In this document: in pieces, positions 10,960 through 23,060 of the stretch | Numbering within the stretch: the first letter of the stretch is position 1 | How the letters are laid out: each line of letters begins with the position of its first letter | Assembly: GCA_900617975.1 (NCBI GenBank) | Contig: UZAE01012107.1 | Location: 1 to 42,245 of the forward strand | Direction of reading: 5' to 3' | From: Rodentolepis nana | Taxonomy: Eukaryota; Platyhelminthes; Cestoda; Cyclophyllidea; Hymenolepididae | DNA length: 42,245 nucleotides | Translations under genes and position numbers: made by a program | The notes under the pieces: generated by a model | Database searches by the model: none | The model's input: only the letters and a program-made list of their open reading frames with translations | Told to the model about the DNA's origin: nothing

Positions 10960-11690
10960 AACAGTGGACTTTAACATCTTGAAAAAAGCCATTTCAGTGA
11001 ATCCATATAAAGCGACTAAATTTTGGGTAGAAGAAAAATGTTAAAAAGTATTTTAGCTTAAACACAGAAGCACGTTTCGTTTACAAATGAGGCTAATTTC
11101 ATTGGACGTTTCAAACAACATTGAAAACTCAACATCACGATTCTTAATATCTGAAATATATCTTTGTAATTTAGAGCAAGTTTGAGACACAATGAAATAA
11201 GATTGAAGGGAACACTTCTAGCTTAGTTGTTGTCATCAGGCAACAGGCTTCCTTATTGATTTGCAACGCATCTAATGAAGTGAATCTATACCTCCGACCA
11301 CTTTCTACTTTCGTAACTACTAGTTGTTTTCACTTAACTTAAGACCTTTGCTTAATGGTATCTTTTGATTGAATGCGCTTGATATTCCTACGTCATTAAT
11401 GAGCATACGTGGCAATGAATTAATTTTTATTCTCGTTCTTTCTAAGACTGACAGACGTTCTCGTTTACGGCAGCATCTTCAGTTTACGTTTGAAATTTAC
11501 TGCTCAACCGTAAAATCCGCCAATCAATTGAAGGCCATCAAACTTTGTTTATTTTCATATTCATTAATTTTAAGCAATTAAATAGATAATAACCTGATTG
11601 TAAACCGAACTTAAAAATAAAAGTAATGATTAAAATGAATTCAATACATCTGTTTATGAAAACTGGAGTCTTCCATTATATTTTGCCAGA
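10960..11690 (-). repeat. Orphan upstream block of the secreted-peptide family
   Basis: On the minus strand this matches the noncoding upstream flank of the family. Anchors are 'ctaaattttgggtagaagaa' near 11016, like 'ccaaattttgagtagaagaa' near 7831. Others are 'caatgaaataagattga' near 11190, like 7975, and 'aatccgccaatcaattgaag' near 11514, like 'aatccgccaattgattgaag' near 25439. No exon 1, 2 or 3 follows: the place where the gene would lie is occupied by short repeat copy 2 and unrelated sequence. It is probably the remains of a lost copy. Confidence 0.6.
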
Positions 11691-12780
11691 TTTCGAATTG
11701 TGATACTCCGTGTATCATATTTTTAATCCACGCACTTATTTTATTGAAACTGCTTGAATTAGTAAGTCGTTCTTTAACCCATTGGGGTCAAATAGATGCT
11801 AATTAAAAATCAAGATTATTTTATTTCTTTCTTGAAGTGAGGCAACACGATGGAGTTAATTGCAAATAAAGCCCCTCGTTTACAGGTCTAATAGCTTCAA
11901 GGCGATCGTGATTTTGAGATTTCCAAATGTGAGCTTGGATTTGGCAGGTTTAACAGAACATGGCATGTTGACGGTTTATAGGCAATTTATTTCTTCAGCT
12001 TAGAACCTAGACGCAAACTACATTTATAATCATTTTGATGTTACCTGTCAACAACTGTCATTGTTCGTGTTATGTTGATCTTGATAGCTATAATTGACCT
12101 TTTAGTATAATCTATTGAATAATTTTTGATTCAATATTCATAACTTCCGTCTTTCTATTACCAAGGTTTAGAGATGATCTGAGGTCAAACGAAACATTTC
12201 ATTTCATGAAGCTCGTTTCGGTTCACTATAACCTATCATCCCCATCGATAATACAAAAGCAAAGTATTTAACCTATGGAAGACATCCCTGAGTTAAGGCT
12301 TAGTCCCAAATGAAGAAAAACTGTAAGTATACATTTTGCATTTTAACCCTAAACAGCCTTTAACCTGAAGAATTATTTTAAAGTAAATAGCGTAGAAAAT
12401 GAGATAAAATTTCCGAAAGTAAAATAGTGAAATTTGTTTAGTCACTTTCGAAAACTTTATGCAAAAAACTGCAGATTGCATTTTAGAGCATCTTACTCAA
12501 AAACGATGTTTTTAAAAAAATTGGGAAATTTCTAAATGACGTTTTCTATTTTAAAATTGTTATTTTCCTTACCCACGAGATAAACACTATGAAATGTTAC
12601 GTAGACTCTTCATTCCTTCACTCACGGAAACCATATCGACATAAGTTTTGTTGGTTTAGTGAACTGTAAACTTGAATCAAGTTTAAATTTAATGAATTAA
12701 TTCTACATCTCACTAAATTTGGGGCAAAATTTCTTCAAGAAACTATTCCATCACTAACTAGGCTCGATTTGCAAGCCTTT
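11690..12780. other. Noncoding stretch, little recognised
   Basis: AT-rich with scattered short open frames, none convincing. The beginning may extend the similarity to 25600-25690. The end may be the start of the upstream flank shared with 36770 onward. Confidence 0.4.
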
Positions 12781-13189
12781 TTTATTCCAAAAACATAAGT
12801 TGTGCAAATTTAGTAAATGTCACCGGTTTGCTTTCTTTCTGCAATTTTCAACCACAGTACACGAATCATTCACTTTAGTTTTTTTCAGTTATTTCTGGAG
12901 TGCCATGTAAAATGGAAATCTTTATTTTAATCAACTTTTAAGTTTTACTTTAGAAATGAGTGCAAAACAAGAATTTATCGTTATATGTAAAAATAAACAT
13001 TGTAATATTCACTGGCTTATTGAGATAATTTGGTGTTTTTAGTGTATTCCATTGCCATTATTTTTAATATTAATTTTTGTAGTTCAAAGCATTAATATTT
13101 AACGGATCATTCATTAATAAAACATAAATTACGAAGATGCACAACGTAGTCAACTAAATTTATGACGTTTACTTAAAACAAACTTTAGG
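12780..13189 (+). repeat. Distal upstream flank of gene B
   Basis: Similar in the same orientation to 36770-37130 upstream of gene F: 'ccaaaaacataagttgtg' near 12787 and 36772, and 'ttcattaataaaacataaattacga' near 13110 against the 37045 region. It is interrupted at about 13190 by the LINE remnant and resumes near 13690 (anchor 'ccagaaatatctgcctgc' near 13728, 'ttagaaatatctgcctgc' near 37305). Confidence 0.55.
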
Positions 13190-13642
13190 CAATGTCTAAA
13201 AACGCATGTGGGACTTCTCCATTTCCTCCTGTAGGTTACATAGAGTATATGTGGGTTGAGTGTATACTCTCAATCTGTGAAGGTGTTTTGATGCAATCTG
13301 TCCGTACGTAGTCTAAACTCAGCAACGGCTTCGATTCTTGGCCAAAGTCTAAACTCAGCAACGGCTTCGATTCTTGGCCATTCGGCTATGTGGTAGAGTG
13401 CCACTCCTAAACTCAGCAACGGCTTCGATTCTTGGCCATTCGGCTATGTGGTAGAGTGCCACTCGTCTAAACTCAGCAACGGCTCCGATTCTTGGCCAGT
13501 CGGGTATGTCGGAGAGTGCCACTGTCGATCGTTTCTCCCTTGTTCGAGCTTTAAGTTCGTTGTACCTTGAGGTCTGAAACTCTCTCTTGATTAAGGTCCC
13601 ATTTAAATTTAAATAAAAGTTTAATTTATAATCTTGGTTCAC
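13190..13642 (-). pseudogene. 3' end remnant of a LINE ORF2, with stuttered repeats
   Basis: On the minus strand the reading runs NELKARTREKRSTVALSDIP, DWPRIGAVAEFR, then (after a frame change) KHLHRLRVYTQPTYTLCNLQ and EEMEKSHMRF before a TAG. Jockey/R1-type elements end in this kind of segment, with a Cys-Cys-His-Cys motif after the 'AEFRL.TGH..L...L.R' stretch. One Cys is replaced by Tyr (PTYTLC). The 58-base unit around DWPRIEAVAEFR is repeated about four times in tandem at 13311-13500. The upstream flank of gene F lacks this insertion, so it entered the B flank after they separated or was lost from F. Whether it is the same LINE family as at 1-3093 cannot be tested, because the two pieces do not overlap. 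Confidence 0.7.
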
Positions 13643-14409
13643 CTTATATTCAATTTTAAATAAATATTTAAAATGGCTTTTTACATATGTTTTCCACTTG
13701 ACATTTTATGCTTACAACTATTCAATGCCAGAAATATCTGCCTGCTTATTTGTTTAGTGCCCGTTGATGATTTACAATTTCAAATAAATATCGAAATTAT
13801 TCATTAAACTCAATTTTAAAGCATTTCAAACCTTTTAAAATGTAAAAAGTTACACAAATTTAATGTCTTGCAGCAATGCAAATAAAAGCAAAAGGATTGT
13901 CCTAAAGCATTACTGTTGAACCACAAGAGAAATTCAATTCCCATAGAAGGGTAGAAGACTTTGAGAGACTATGATAAACTGAATGAAACTCAATAAACAT
14001 TGGATGTTGTTTCCAGTTGTACACAAATGAATGCTAGGACTAGAAGATTGATTCAGGGAAATTGAATCTTAAAAGTTGAAAACCTTTAATTGAAAACGCC
14101 AGTTTGATATATAAATGAATTAAATCGTTATAAATCATTGTTTTTAGTTTGATTCGAACTCGACCTATTTGCAATTTAATTGGTTTAAATTAATAAATAT
14201 GAAGATTAACAAAATTTAATGGTCTTTAATTGATTTCAAACAACAACCAAAGATACTGAATACACAAAATGTCCGTCAATCTTAGTGATAAAGAAAATAA
14301 AATTATTTCATTACCACGTATGCACAATTATGACGTAGGGAAATGAATTGCATTTATTTGTAAATATAACATCAAGCAACGATCTTAAAAGGGTGAAAAT
14401 AACTTTTAG

Positions 14410-14728
14410 TTACAAATATATTTACATTCATTTCAAGTGGTAGACGTTTGGACAATTATCATTATCCCTTTAGTAGAAGGAACATAAAAATGAAAAAGAA
14501 GGTCGAGAGGGGGTCAGAATAAACACTAACAGATGTTAAAGAGACAGAAAGTCAGACACAAAGGCGGAAAAGTAGGTAAGATGAGTACTGTGTGAGTTGT
14601 CGAATATGACATACAGTCGGGCCAAGGCAGTTTGAAGCCAGATGCCAATTGCCGATGGTTAAACTTTTTGACGTATGAGAATGTGTTACCCAGGGTGCCC
14701 CACATGGAGGTAAGTCTCTATCGCGCGC
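14410..14728 (-). repeat. Short interspersed repeat, copy 3 (full length)
   Basis: On the minus strand: head cgcgatagagacttacctcc and ggggcaccctgggtaacac, body with ctttgtgtctgactttctgt, tail ccacttgaaatgaatgtaaa. It is inserted in the upstream flank of gene B. On the plus strand the head holds GGAG|GTAAGT, a consensus 5' splice donor, about 730 bases before the start codon of gene B. Confidence 0.7.
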
Positions 14729-15337
14729 CTTGTAGTTGCGAATATATAAGGTAGCTGAAGGTATATGGGTACTTAAGTAACTACGCTTTTAAATAAATCA
14801 TTAGACTATTAATAAGATCTGTATCTTGATGACATCAATTAGGATAAAATGGTCTAGGCAATTTTGTTGCGGTGTGACTCAAACTTGGTCAAAATTACAG
14901 AGTGGTGTTCCAGATGTTTAAGTCAGTAAAGTAGATGACACTGCGTAGTCTGAAACAGAAAACGAAATTGGCTTCTTTGGCTGCAGTAAAATCTAATTTG
15001 GCGATTTTCTTCAGCTCTAACTTCGGCAGAAATATGTGAATCTGATTTAATTGAAACGGTCCAAGTCAGTATTGTCAGCAAGGTTTACTAAATATGGTAC
15101 AATGTGGGTAATTGAAAGAAAATTCTATTCAGAAAGTATTGAATCAAACATGTCGCTCAATTCGCAATCTAATTTATACAAGTGTTCCTTTTAGTCAAAG
15201 ATCTAATTAAATTCAAATATATCTTTACACATTTAGGGTAAATCTTTATGTCATTCTTCTAACATAATCAGCATGCATAAAAGGTGGAAGTTTCGTAATT
15301 AATTGACTTTACTCTCCTAAAAAGGGCTTTTGCTTTT

Positions 15338-15363
15338 ATTGGATATTTGCGGAAATAAATATC
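15338..15363 (+). promoter_or_regulatory. Candidate promoter block of gene B
   Basis: ATTGG followed by ATATTTGCGG and AAATAAATATC, about 80-105 bases before the ATG. It is nearly the same before genes C, D and E, in a region where surrounding bases vary more. ATTGG is an inverted CCAAT box and AAATAAATA is TATA-like. The assignment is by motif only. Confidence 0.5.
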
Positions 15364-15442
15364 CTTACTGTCCCTTCAATTTTTTTTGAACAACAGGTAC
15401 TGAGTGAAATCCACGAAGTCCGTCTTCAACTCTGATTCAACT

Positions 15443-15946
15443 ATGGCAAAACTAGTAATATAGCTGTTTCATAGTAAATATTTTTTTATTGACCATGTCT
15501 AATATTATTTAATTTGTTTAACAGATTCTGTGTGTTATCCTTCTCGTCGTTCTGATCTCCTTTGTGAATGCTTGTGGAAACAATAGTTAGTTTCGATAAG
15601 TCATTTATTTAATGCTCTTTATCGTTTGTTAACTATTTTTCATTAATAAGGGCTTTACCATTAAAATTCAAGCATAATTCTGTGACTGAAGAAATTAATT
15701 TCTTAATATCAAATTTGAAACTACAAAATTATACTTTAAATTATGACATACAGTACATTCTTTGAAATTAAAATGGTATAATTGTTTAAAGTGAGCAAAA
15801 CTACAACAGAAAAGGCCACTACAAATGATCTCCCAATTCCCACTCAGTCCAGCAATGAAGGGGAACAGAAAGAGCCAGAGGAGAATGATGAGAGGGACGA
15901 AGGGAAGTCAAAGGAGGAGAAGAGGGGTCATAAAAAATCTCAATAA
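15443..15946 (+). CDS. Small secreted peptide gene B (3 exons, intact, 75 aa)
   Basis: Exons 15443-15454 (MAKL), 15525-15585 and 15792-15946. Introns of 70 and 206 bases are bounded by gtaata...aacag and gttagt...taaag. The product is 75 residues. The signal peptide ends ILLVVLISFVNA, with predicted cleavage before CGNNM. The mature part runs SKTTTEKATTNDLPIPTQSS and then a Glu/Lys/Asp-rich tail ending RGHKKSQ. It is strongly charged and probably disordered, with one cysteine after cleavage. It is first of a tandem pair with gene C (1.0 kb between). A candidate AATAAA lies at 16102-16107. No known domain is visible. A secreted effector-like role is inferred from the family pattern only. Confidence 0.8.
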
Positions 15947-16852
15947 ACACATTTCTCTTTTTTAAGCTAGATTTAATTGAAAAGATATTGAAAATTTGAC
16001 TAAAAACTTTCATAACAATGTTACGCTTCATAGCTTGTTTGATTTTATATCTGCTAAGAAAGTGCGTGTACCTTCATATATAACCATAATTTCTTTGTAA
16101 AAATAAATTATAATCATAATCAAAACAGTTGATATTGTTTGGGTATGTTAGATTTTAAAAAATGGTTTAATTAGAGCCAAATTTGTGCTTTAGAATAAAA
16201 GGGGAGTAATTTTCAATAATTATTTTGGTTTTTAAGAAATATTTGCATTGAAATAGGAATATGGTTGCCAATCTGAGGTCTGTTGAAAATACGAGGTCTC
16301 CACTAATTCTGTCTTCATACATTTCCTTAGTGCTAGATTTTATTTATATAACACTATCAAATCATGAAACTAATATCAAATATCCAGCGATTTTTGTTCT
16401 AATATAAATAATAAAGGTAGAAGATATTTGGATTTTACTAAATTTTAAAATTTGTTAATTATTTTATGTCTTGAGTGCTTTAATATCCACAGGGCCTTGT
16501 CATGGCAAACCTCTGCTTACTAAATATGAGTTAAGTTCGTTTAAATTTTAAATTTGGGAACAAAATCAGTTTTGATAGCAATGTTTGAATGATAAGCCAC
16601 AATGCAATTACTCCATAATTCAGTAAGGTCATTGCATAAAAAATTTTTCAGAAACAATTGAGCAGAAAAATTTGCCCTAAGAGCAAAATAATTTACATCA
16701 ATGCTTCTCTAAGTCAGGTATTAATTTAAATCATTTTTCTCTCATCACATTGAAGGTATATTTTTTAGCCATTCTCTAAATATCAACATGTTGAAATTGA
16801 GGAGGTTTAGCCAATTGAATAACATCACTCTGCGAAATGAGCATTTATTTCC
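15947..16852. repeat. B-C intergenic region
   Basis: The first part (about 15947-16110) is the 3' UTR of B. It resembles the 3' regions of C, D and E through the conserved 'catgtttgatttta'-like segment. From about 16500 it is the upstream flank of C, similar to 28900-29240 before E and 38510-38830 before F. No additional gene is seen. Confidence 0.6.
16102..16107 (+). terminator. Candidate polyadenylation signal of gene B
   Basis: AATAAA about 155 bases after the stop codon of gene B, after the conserved 3' UTR segment. Confidence 0.45.
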
Positions 16853-16878
16853 ATTGGATATTTGCGGAAATAAATATC
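16853..16878 (+). promoter_or_regulatory. Candidate promoter block of gene C
   Basis: Identical in its core to the block before gene B: ATTGG, then TTTGCGG and AAATAAATATC, 81-106 bases before the ATG. Confidence 0.5.
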
Positions 16879-16958
16879 CCAACTCCCCTTATCATTTTTT
16901 GCTACACAATCAACACTGAGCAAAATTCACGAAGACCGTCATCAACTCAGATTTGACT

Positions 16959-17439
16959 ATGGCAAAACTGGTAATATAGCTGTTTTTAAGCAATTTCTAT
17001 AAACATATCTTAAATTATTTCATTTGGTCAACAGATTCTGTGTGTTATCCTTCTCGCTGTCCTGATTTCCATTGTGAAGGCTTGTGGAAGCAATAGTTAG
17101 TTTTGAAGAGTCATTTATTTACTGCGCTACATTGTTTGCAAACTATTTTTTATTGATGAGATATTTTCTCTTACAATTCAAGCATGATGAAGCTTGATTC
17201 TTAATTTTAACTTCGAAAATATATTTTTTTTATTAAAGTCAAGATTCGTATTATTTTTTGCTATAGTGGACAAACCTTCAACTGAAGTGCCTACTACAGA
17301 AAGTCTTCCAATCGCTACTCAGGAGAGTGCTAAAGAGGAAACGAATAAGCCTGAAGAGAGTGAAGAGAAAGAGGAAGAGGAAGAGGAGGGGAAGAAGGAG
17401 CAAAATGGAGATGGAGAGACGCAAAAAAATCAGAGTTGA
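16959..17439 (+). CDS. Small secreted peptide gene C (3 exons, intact, 81 aa)
   Basis: Exons 16959-16970 (MAKL, last codon CTG), 17035-17095 and 17267-17439. Introns of 64 and 171 bases have gtaata...aacag and gttagt...tatag ends. The product is 81 residues, the longest of the family. The signal peptide ends ILLAVLISIVKA before CGSNM. The mature part starts DKPSTEVPTTESLPIATQES and then becomes an extreme acidic run of Glu with a few Lys (about residues 51-67), ending QKNQS. The acidic run is encoded by an uninterrupted purine tract at 17362-17400. An open frame can be read upstream of 17267 into intron 2, but the family comparison places the exon start at the AG at 17265-17266. Function unknown; secreted, probably disordered. 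Confidence 0.82.
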
Positions 17440-20400
17440 GTAAAGCATAGCTCTTAAAAGTTAATCACAATTGAAAAGACATTCAACATTTAATTGAAAA
17501 TCTTTCATAATAATATTACTCTTCATTGTATGTTTGATTTCATAACTGGAAAGAAATTGTGTGTAACTACATATGTAACAATAATTGTATTATTAACAAA
17601 TTAATTTCAAACAAAGTTGTTTTTAATATTTGGGTTGACTGATTTAAAATATGACACATTTAATGTCAATTAATATTTTCATAAAAAAGAAATAATGACT
17701 TAATTGTTTTAAGATAGAAATATATTTAAATTGAGAAAGGAAAGACAGTTTGAGGCTTATGCGAAATGATAAGAACTCGGGTTCAATCGATGCAGTCCTT
17801 ATAAATTTTCTTTAAGCTCCTCTATTTAAAAAACAATTCCAATGAATGGAAATTGGAGTTATCAACTATGGCTTGCTTAACCCAGGCAAGTCCCTGCTTC
17901 TTAGTGAAGTCTGGATTTTGAGACTGTGTTAATCATCGGGTTGGTGACTGATATTTGCAGAATTACATTTAATTCAGGTCGCTGAAGTTGATTTAATTTA
18001 AAAATTCTCTATTTATAAAGCAAATATCCCTAATCTTAAGCATGCGGAAATTTAAGCACTTGACGCAAAACCCTTGTTTCGGGTACAGATATTTATTACT
18101 TCGTAAGCCCTCGTCATTTTTTCTTATTTACTAAACGTATTTTGATTGAACCGCTCTTATTGCTTTGTTGATATTTCCTGAAATTGCCGACAAAAACTAT
18201 ACAATTAACACCATAGAGTCGAAACCCTCCAATTTCTAAAATAATTTGAATCGTTCTGGCGTTAAAGCATACTGGTTGACCTACATGTTTGTCATTAATC
18301 ACATATAATCATCTGGAGTCAAATATCCGCCATGTGCTACTATTTAAATTTGATCTGAACTTCTATTTAACATTCTTCATTTCATAATTTTAACTGAAAA
18401 ACATCGTTTTGATGCTTCTCAAAATCCTGAATGTGATTGATTATTGTTAACGAATAATAAATAAATGAAACTGTGGTGTCTACGACTTTTGATATGAAAT
18501 TGACACTCGATATCTTTTAGGATATGCCTTGGTAAGTTACAATCTAAATAATATTACTATGTGAATAGTGTACTGAATAGCATATCATCATCGAAAAAAC
18601 AAATAACTGAGATATAACTTAAAATTTAAGGTTTAAATAGCAAAATATGATGGCATACAATTGCTAATGGTGAATCATTGCGTGACGAATATTGTAAATA
18701 TTATAATATTTAAACGAATATTATGTTATTGTTCTTCCAAGGTCAATTTGGCGCCTTCATTTTATCACTGACAATCCTATTTCTGAATTGAGATGGAAGG
18801 GAAAATCACGTTTCATTGAAAAGACTAATTAAATTATTATTTTATGCAAATTTGCAACATGTCATTCAAATTTAGGCATTATAATTTGAGTCATTCTATT
18901 CGAAAAAACATTAGAGTACTTTGACACTTTGTAAACTTTTATCGAACGCTATTTAATGTCAAAAACATCACGTTACAAGGCAAATGTGACAAAATGCGAA
19001 GCATTTCTCTCAATCTACTTCTTGTCTCCAAAATTTGAAGGTTTTCATTTACGCTGGCTAAATTCAGTGGAGTTAGAATAACATTCCAAAGTTCGTTTAA
19101 GGCCTTTATACCAATTGAATTTCTTTATAATTGAAACTTAGTGTCTCTTATTTCGAACAGTAGATAATTCCACCATTGGCTTCTGTTTGAGGAAATTTGT
19201 TAAAACCAATTAAGTGATTTCAATTTGCACCAGAGGATTCACTTTGAGTTTAATCGGTCTGGATGCCACTTTCGTCAAGATCTTTTTAAAACAAAAATAC
19301 TTCCAATGTGTCCTTGAATTACGTCATAAAATATGCTACCGTTTTCAAGTTCATTTGAACAATTAGACTAAAAAATTAAAATACTATTTAAAACTCTTTC
19401 ATTTGAAAATCAAAGAGTCACAGCAGAAAATTAACATGGCCATGGTAGAAACATTCGAAAGCGGATAGCAAGAAAATCATTTAGAAAATTGTTTGAAATA
19501 GAACACCACCGCCAACCTGCTGATTTAGCAACGAAACTTCCTATGTTATAAAAATCAACGCGAAATTGAATAACATGGAGTAGTAGGACCATTACAAACT
19601 AGATACAACAACTGAAAGGGATTTTATTCTTGGCGATATGTGTGATAGGAAAACGGCAACATGTTTAGCCTTATATGTTCTCACATTGCAAATATGTAAA
19701 ATTAAAAAAAATCAAAGTAAAAAATGTTTTCAAGCAGGAGACAATACCTTGCTCTGTTTTAAATATTAATATTTACTAAAATTTAAATTTATATTGTAAC
19801 TTGACTGTTTTACTTATCTAAAATCAGTAACATCAATTGCCGATTTTAAATATTAGCATAACTGTACTAAATTTTTACTGTATCTGCTTACTTCTATAAT
19901 CGTTACTTTCAATTCGAAAAGAAATGCAGCACGTTTAGTCGACTTTGAAAGTTGTAACGGTAGATTATTCAATGAGAAATAGAATTTTATGAATTTAAAT
20001 TTCCAGGGAAGGTGATTTATGAAGTAAAACTAAGCTCAAGACGAATTTATTGACTGTCGTTTTGATTAAACTTCCAGGCCTGTCGAATCGTCTTCAACGA
20101 AATTTAAATTTGTTCGGCGAATAAGTAAAATGTATACTTATATAAATAAGGAAAGCATGTATTATCTATTCCATTCGATTTAATAGTTAATTAATTTTTT
20201 ACCGCCTAAAATTTAGTTCATATTTTGATTGACTATCCATTGAAAAATCTTATGTGGTTCCTAATAGCAGATGCACAAAATTCCTGCTAGCAGATCATAA
20301 TTTATTTTATTTTTGGGACGCGTCAACCTTGTCCTCTATCTATGGGAAATTGATAATCGATTGCTTTCCAACATTGTTAATGAAAATGAGTACAAAATAT

Positions 20401-20800
20401 TTTAGCTTATACAATACGAATACATTATACAATCAGACTTTACAGCAGCTAATTTGTAAGGTGAATGGCTAGGACCAACTCTGTTTCATCATTTTACTAC
20501 TTACTTATTAAAATTTTGCTGTAATTTGGTCTCACACTTGGACTCCTTCTAATTCAGATATATTTTGAAATTTGATTGATTTTGAGTACGAATCGTCACA
20601 TTTTGTTTTAACATCTCGCCACATACTATCAAAAGGGTTGCATCGATATCTAATACAAACGGCGATGTCATTTAACAAATTACATATAAAATTAAATGCA
20701 AATGACATGACTGAATTCAATTACAAATAATTTTTGGTCAACCTCCAATAAGAGATTTACAAATTTTTGTTCATTGCACTTAATAAATGTGACTTATTGT
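17440..20800 (+). repeat. 3' flank of gene C, matching the 3' flank of gene E
   Basis: Direct-orientation homologue of about 29870-32720. Anchors: 'aatcatcgggttggtgactga' near 17931, like 30400; 'cttgacgcaaaacccttgtt' near 18059, like 30540; 'accaccgccaacctgctgat' near 19504, like 31215; 'caataagagatttacaaa' near 20746, like 32668. The part around 19250-19520 also matches the 3' flank of F near 39580-39810. Short open frames (18114-18302 minus, 20254-20472 plus, 20532-20720 minus) are not conserved between copies, so no gene is called. Confidence 0.65.
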
Positions 20801-21654
20801 TAAAGGATACAAATTATTCCATTCCAATAATTTTACCACAGTTATCCAACTTTTAAAAAATATACCATAAGCTGCTTTTTTCACAACAAATGTAAATTTT
20901 TATGTTTTTATGAAACCGCAATGAGAAAATTGCTTGCTTAAAAAATTTTAAAACATTTAACGCAAAAACCCAGAGCTTCAATAAATATTCAACTGTTTTA
21001 CCAAAACGAGAACAAAATGATTTTGAAATTATTCCAACGTTTCAGAGTAGTTTTGATTTATAGTATTGTAATTTTTTAGTTAATGAAAGCCAGCCATAGA
21101 AGGTTAATTGGGTTTATTAAATTCAAAATTAAAAAATAAAGCAATTATGAAGTGAGCGATTAAACAAGCTAATGAAATAGACATCTTACAGTGTAGTAGA
21201 AATATAATAATAAAAAATATTAAGTAAAAAATGTAATAAATTTAAAAATTTTAAAAATGTTATAAATTAGTAAAATATGCTGGGACGGCTGTTTGGAAAG
21301 CATCTGCACTTTCTCACGCAATCAGTCACTGACTCTGTCGAGATTGTTAGTTTTAGCATTGGTATCGTTAAAGTTTCCACTCTAATTACTTTTTTCACAA
21401 AATGAAAAATATACCGTTGATCAAATCAAAGTTTACTCTTCTTTTACTGCTCAGAATGAAATAATTAATACTTCATTTTTATCAAAATATCAAAAAACGA
21501 GAATGTTTTAATCCATGCGCCGTAGAGGACATATAACTGAAGTAAGTGTATTTTTATTTAAAAATCCAAAATAGATCAGAGTAATTGAATGTGCCTTGCA
21601 TTTTGGCTAATTATTTATTTGCAAGTTCAACATTTCCTTCATTTTAATTCTTCT
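20801..21654. other. Noncoding stretch
   Basis: Very AT-rich, no convincing open frame. It may continue the similarity to 32720-33200 weakly. Confidence 0.35.
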
Positions 21655-23060
21655 CTGAATCAAGACAATTCATGCAACTGTTCATAAATATTAAATTATA
21701 AAGGCCTAAAGCTTCATGATTTATTATTTAGTGGAACTAAAATAAAGAACTATTTCTATCAAAGAATTATTCAAGAACATTTTTTCCCTTCGTTAAGGTA
21801 ACAAATTTATTTATCCGAGATTGATTTATTACTGTCCATATTGAATGGTATAATAAACAAACAATTGATATAAATGCATGGAAACTTGGCTATTAGGATA
21901 AAAAGTAACTCTTTTAAAAATTAAATTTTGTATTAAATATTTTGTCCATGATATTCATTAACAATTCTACTTTGGTAAAATAAAGATAAATATAATTTGC
22001 AAATAATAGTTGACACATTAATTTTCCGTCAGGATCTGTTTAAATACATCAAAATAGAGAAAGCAGTTAGCCTGAGAAATGATAATTTTTCGTTTTTCAT
22101 TCTCAAAACTTTTTTAAATTATTTCAAGATAATTATTAATATTTTTAAATGAGCAACGGCATGATTGGTTTGATTTCATAATTATACTTATATCAATTCA
22201 CAATTCAGACAAAAGGACCTTTTTAATATTTTTTTATTTGTTCGGAATCAAAGCTATCCCTATTGGCATTTGTAATTTTATAATTTGTGACAGGTGTTTT
22301 ATGAAATTGCTGAAACAGGTCAAATTAAAAAAAAACAATTCAAAACTAATCTATATCCTATATTTTTAATAATTTACTAAAAGATCCAGCAAATGATCAA
22401 TCATTTTTTTCCTGAGCAATTGCTACTGAGAGATTTAAATTTGTTTTGCTGTTCATCAACTCCGATCTTTTTCTAAATTATTCAATCGGAAGTTACTTTT
22501 TTGTAATAGCATACATTATGCGAACATTATGCGGCTGCTACGAAGGACAAATATATTCTAGTTAATAGGTAGTGCTAATTCAAAAATAATCTTAATGCTT
22601 TTATAGGTTTAGTTTATAGCTTATGAAAAAAAATATTTGCCAAATTTATATGGGAAATAGAATATATATTTGTACGCTAAATCCATGTTTTTTCTAAAAG
22701 AAGATCTTGATGCTTTCATAGAGTCAATCTGTTACCATCAACTTAGTTAATTATAAAGATGAATCAATTTTTTGGATATAAGGATATAAGCTCTTCTCAT
22801 TCACAAATCTATGTAGCTTTTTAAGATAAAAATAGAGAACTAAACGTGATAGTGATTATTAAAAATCTATCATTATACATTTTGAAATGTTTACCACTTT
22901 GTAAGAAATATAATCGATTTCCGAAAAGAAGTATTTATAGTGTTTATCTTTCTTGTGTTAAGGAATATTGTTTTGATTTAAAAATTTGTTTGCAGTGAAA
23001 TCTGCAGCAAACTGTCGATAGTTGTCAAAATTTTACTTGCAATAATGTATTAATAAGTGT
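21655..23060. repeat. Repeat block, inverted relative to 3195-4740
   Basis: Second copy of the block described at 3195-4740, in opposite orientation. It follows the 3' flank of gene C, as the other copy follows that of gene A when read on the minus strand. The E unit seems to lack it. Confidence 0.7.

Larger units (their letters stand above)
13690..15442 (+). repeat. Proximal upstream flank of gene B
   Basis: Homologous in the same orientation to the upstream flanks of D (25690-26941) and F (37280-38934). Short repeat copy 3 is inserted at 14410-14728 relative to D, where the flanking sequences meet near 26105-26170. The promoter block is at 15338-15363. Confidence 0.65.

Noticed and set aside
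15819..16031. 70-residue minus-strand open frame
   Set aside because: It is the antisense of exon 3 of gene B.
17194..17266. Extension of the gene C reading frame upstream of exon 3, giving an unspliced 81-residue protein
   Set aside because: The upstream part is intron 2 by comparison with B, A and F, and the family leader is joined at 17267. The equal length of 81 residues for the spliced product is coincidence.
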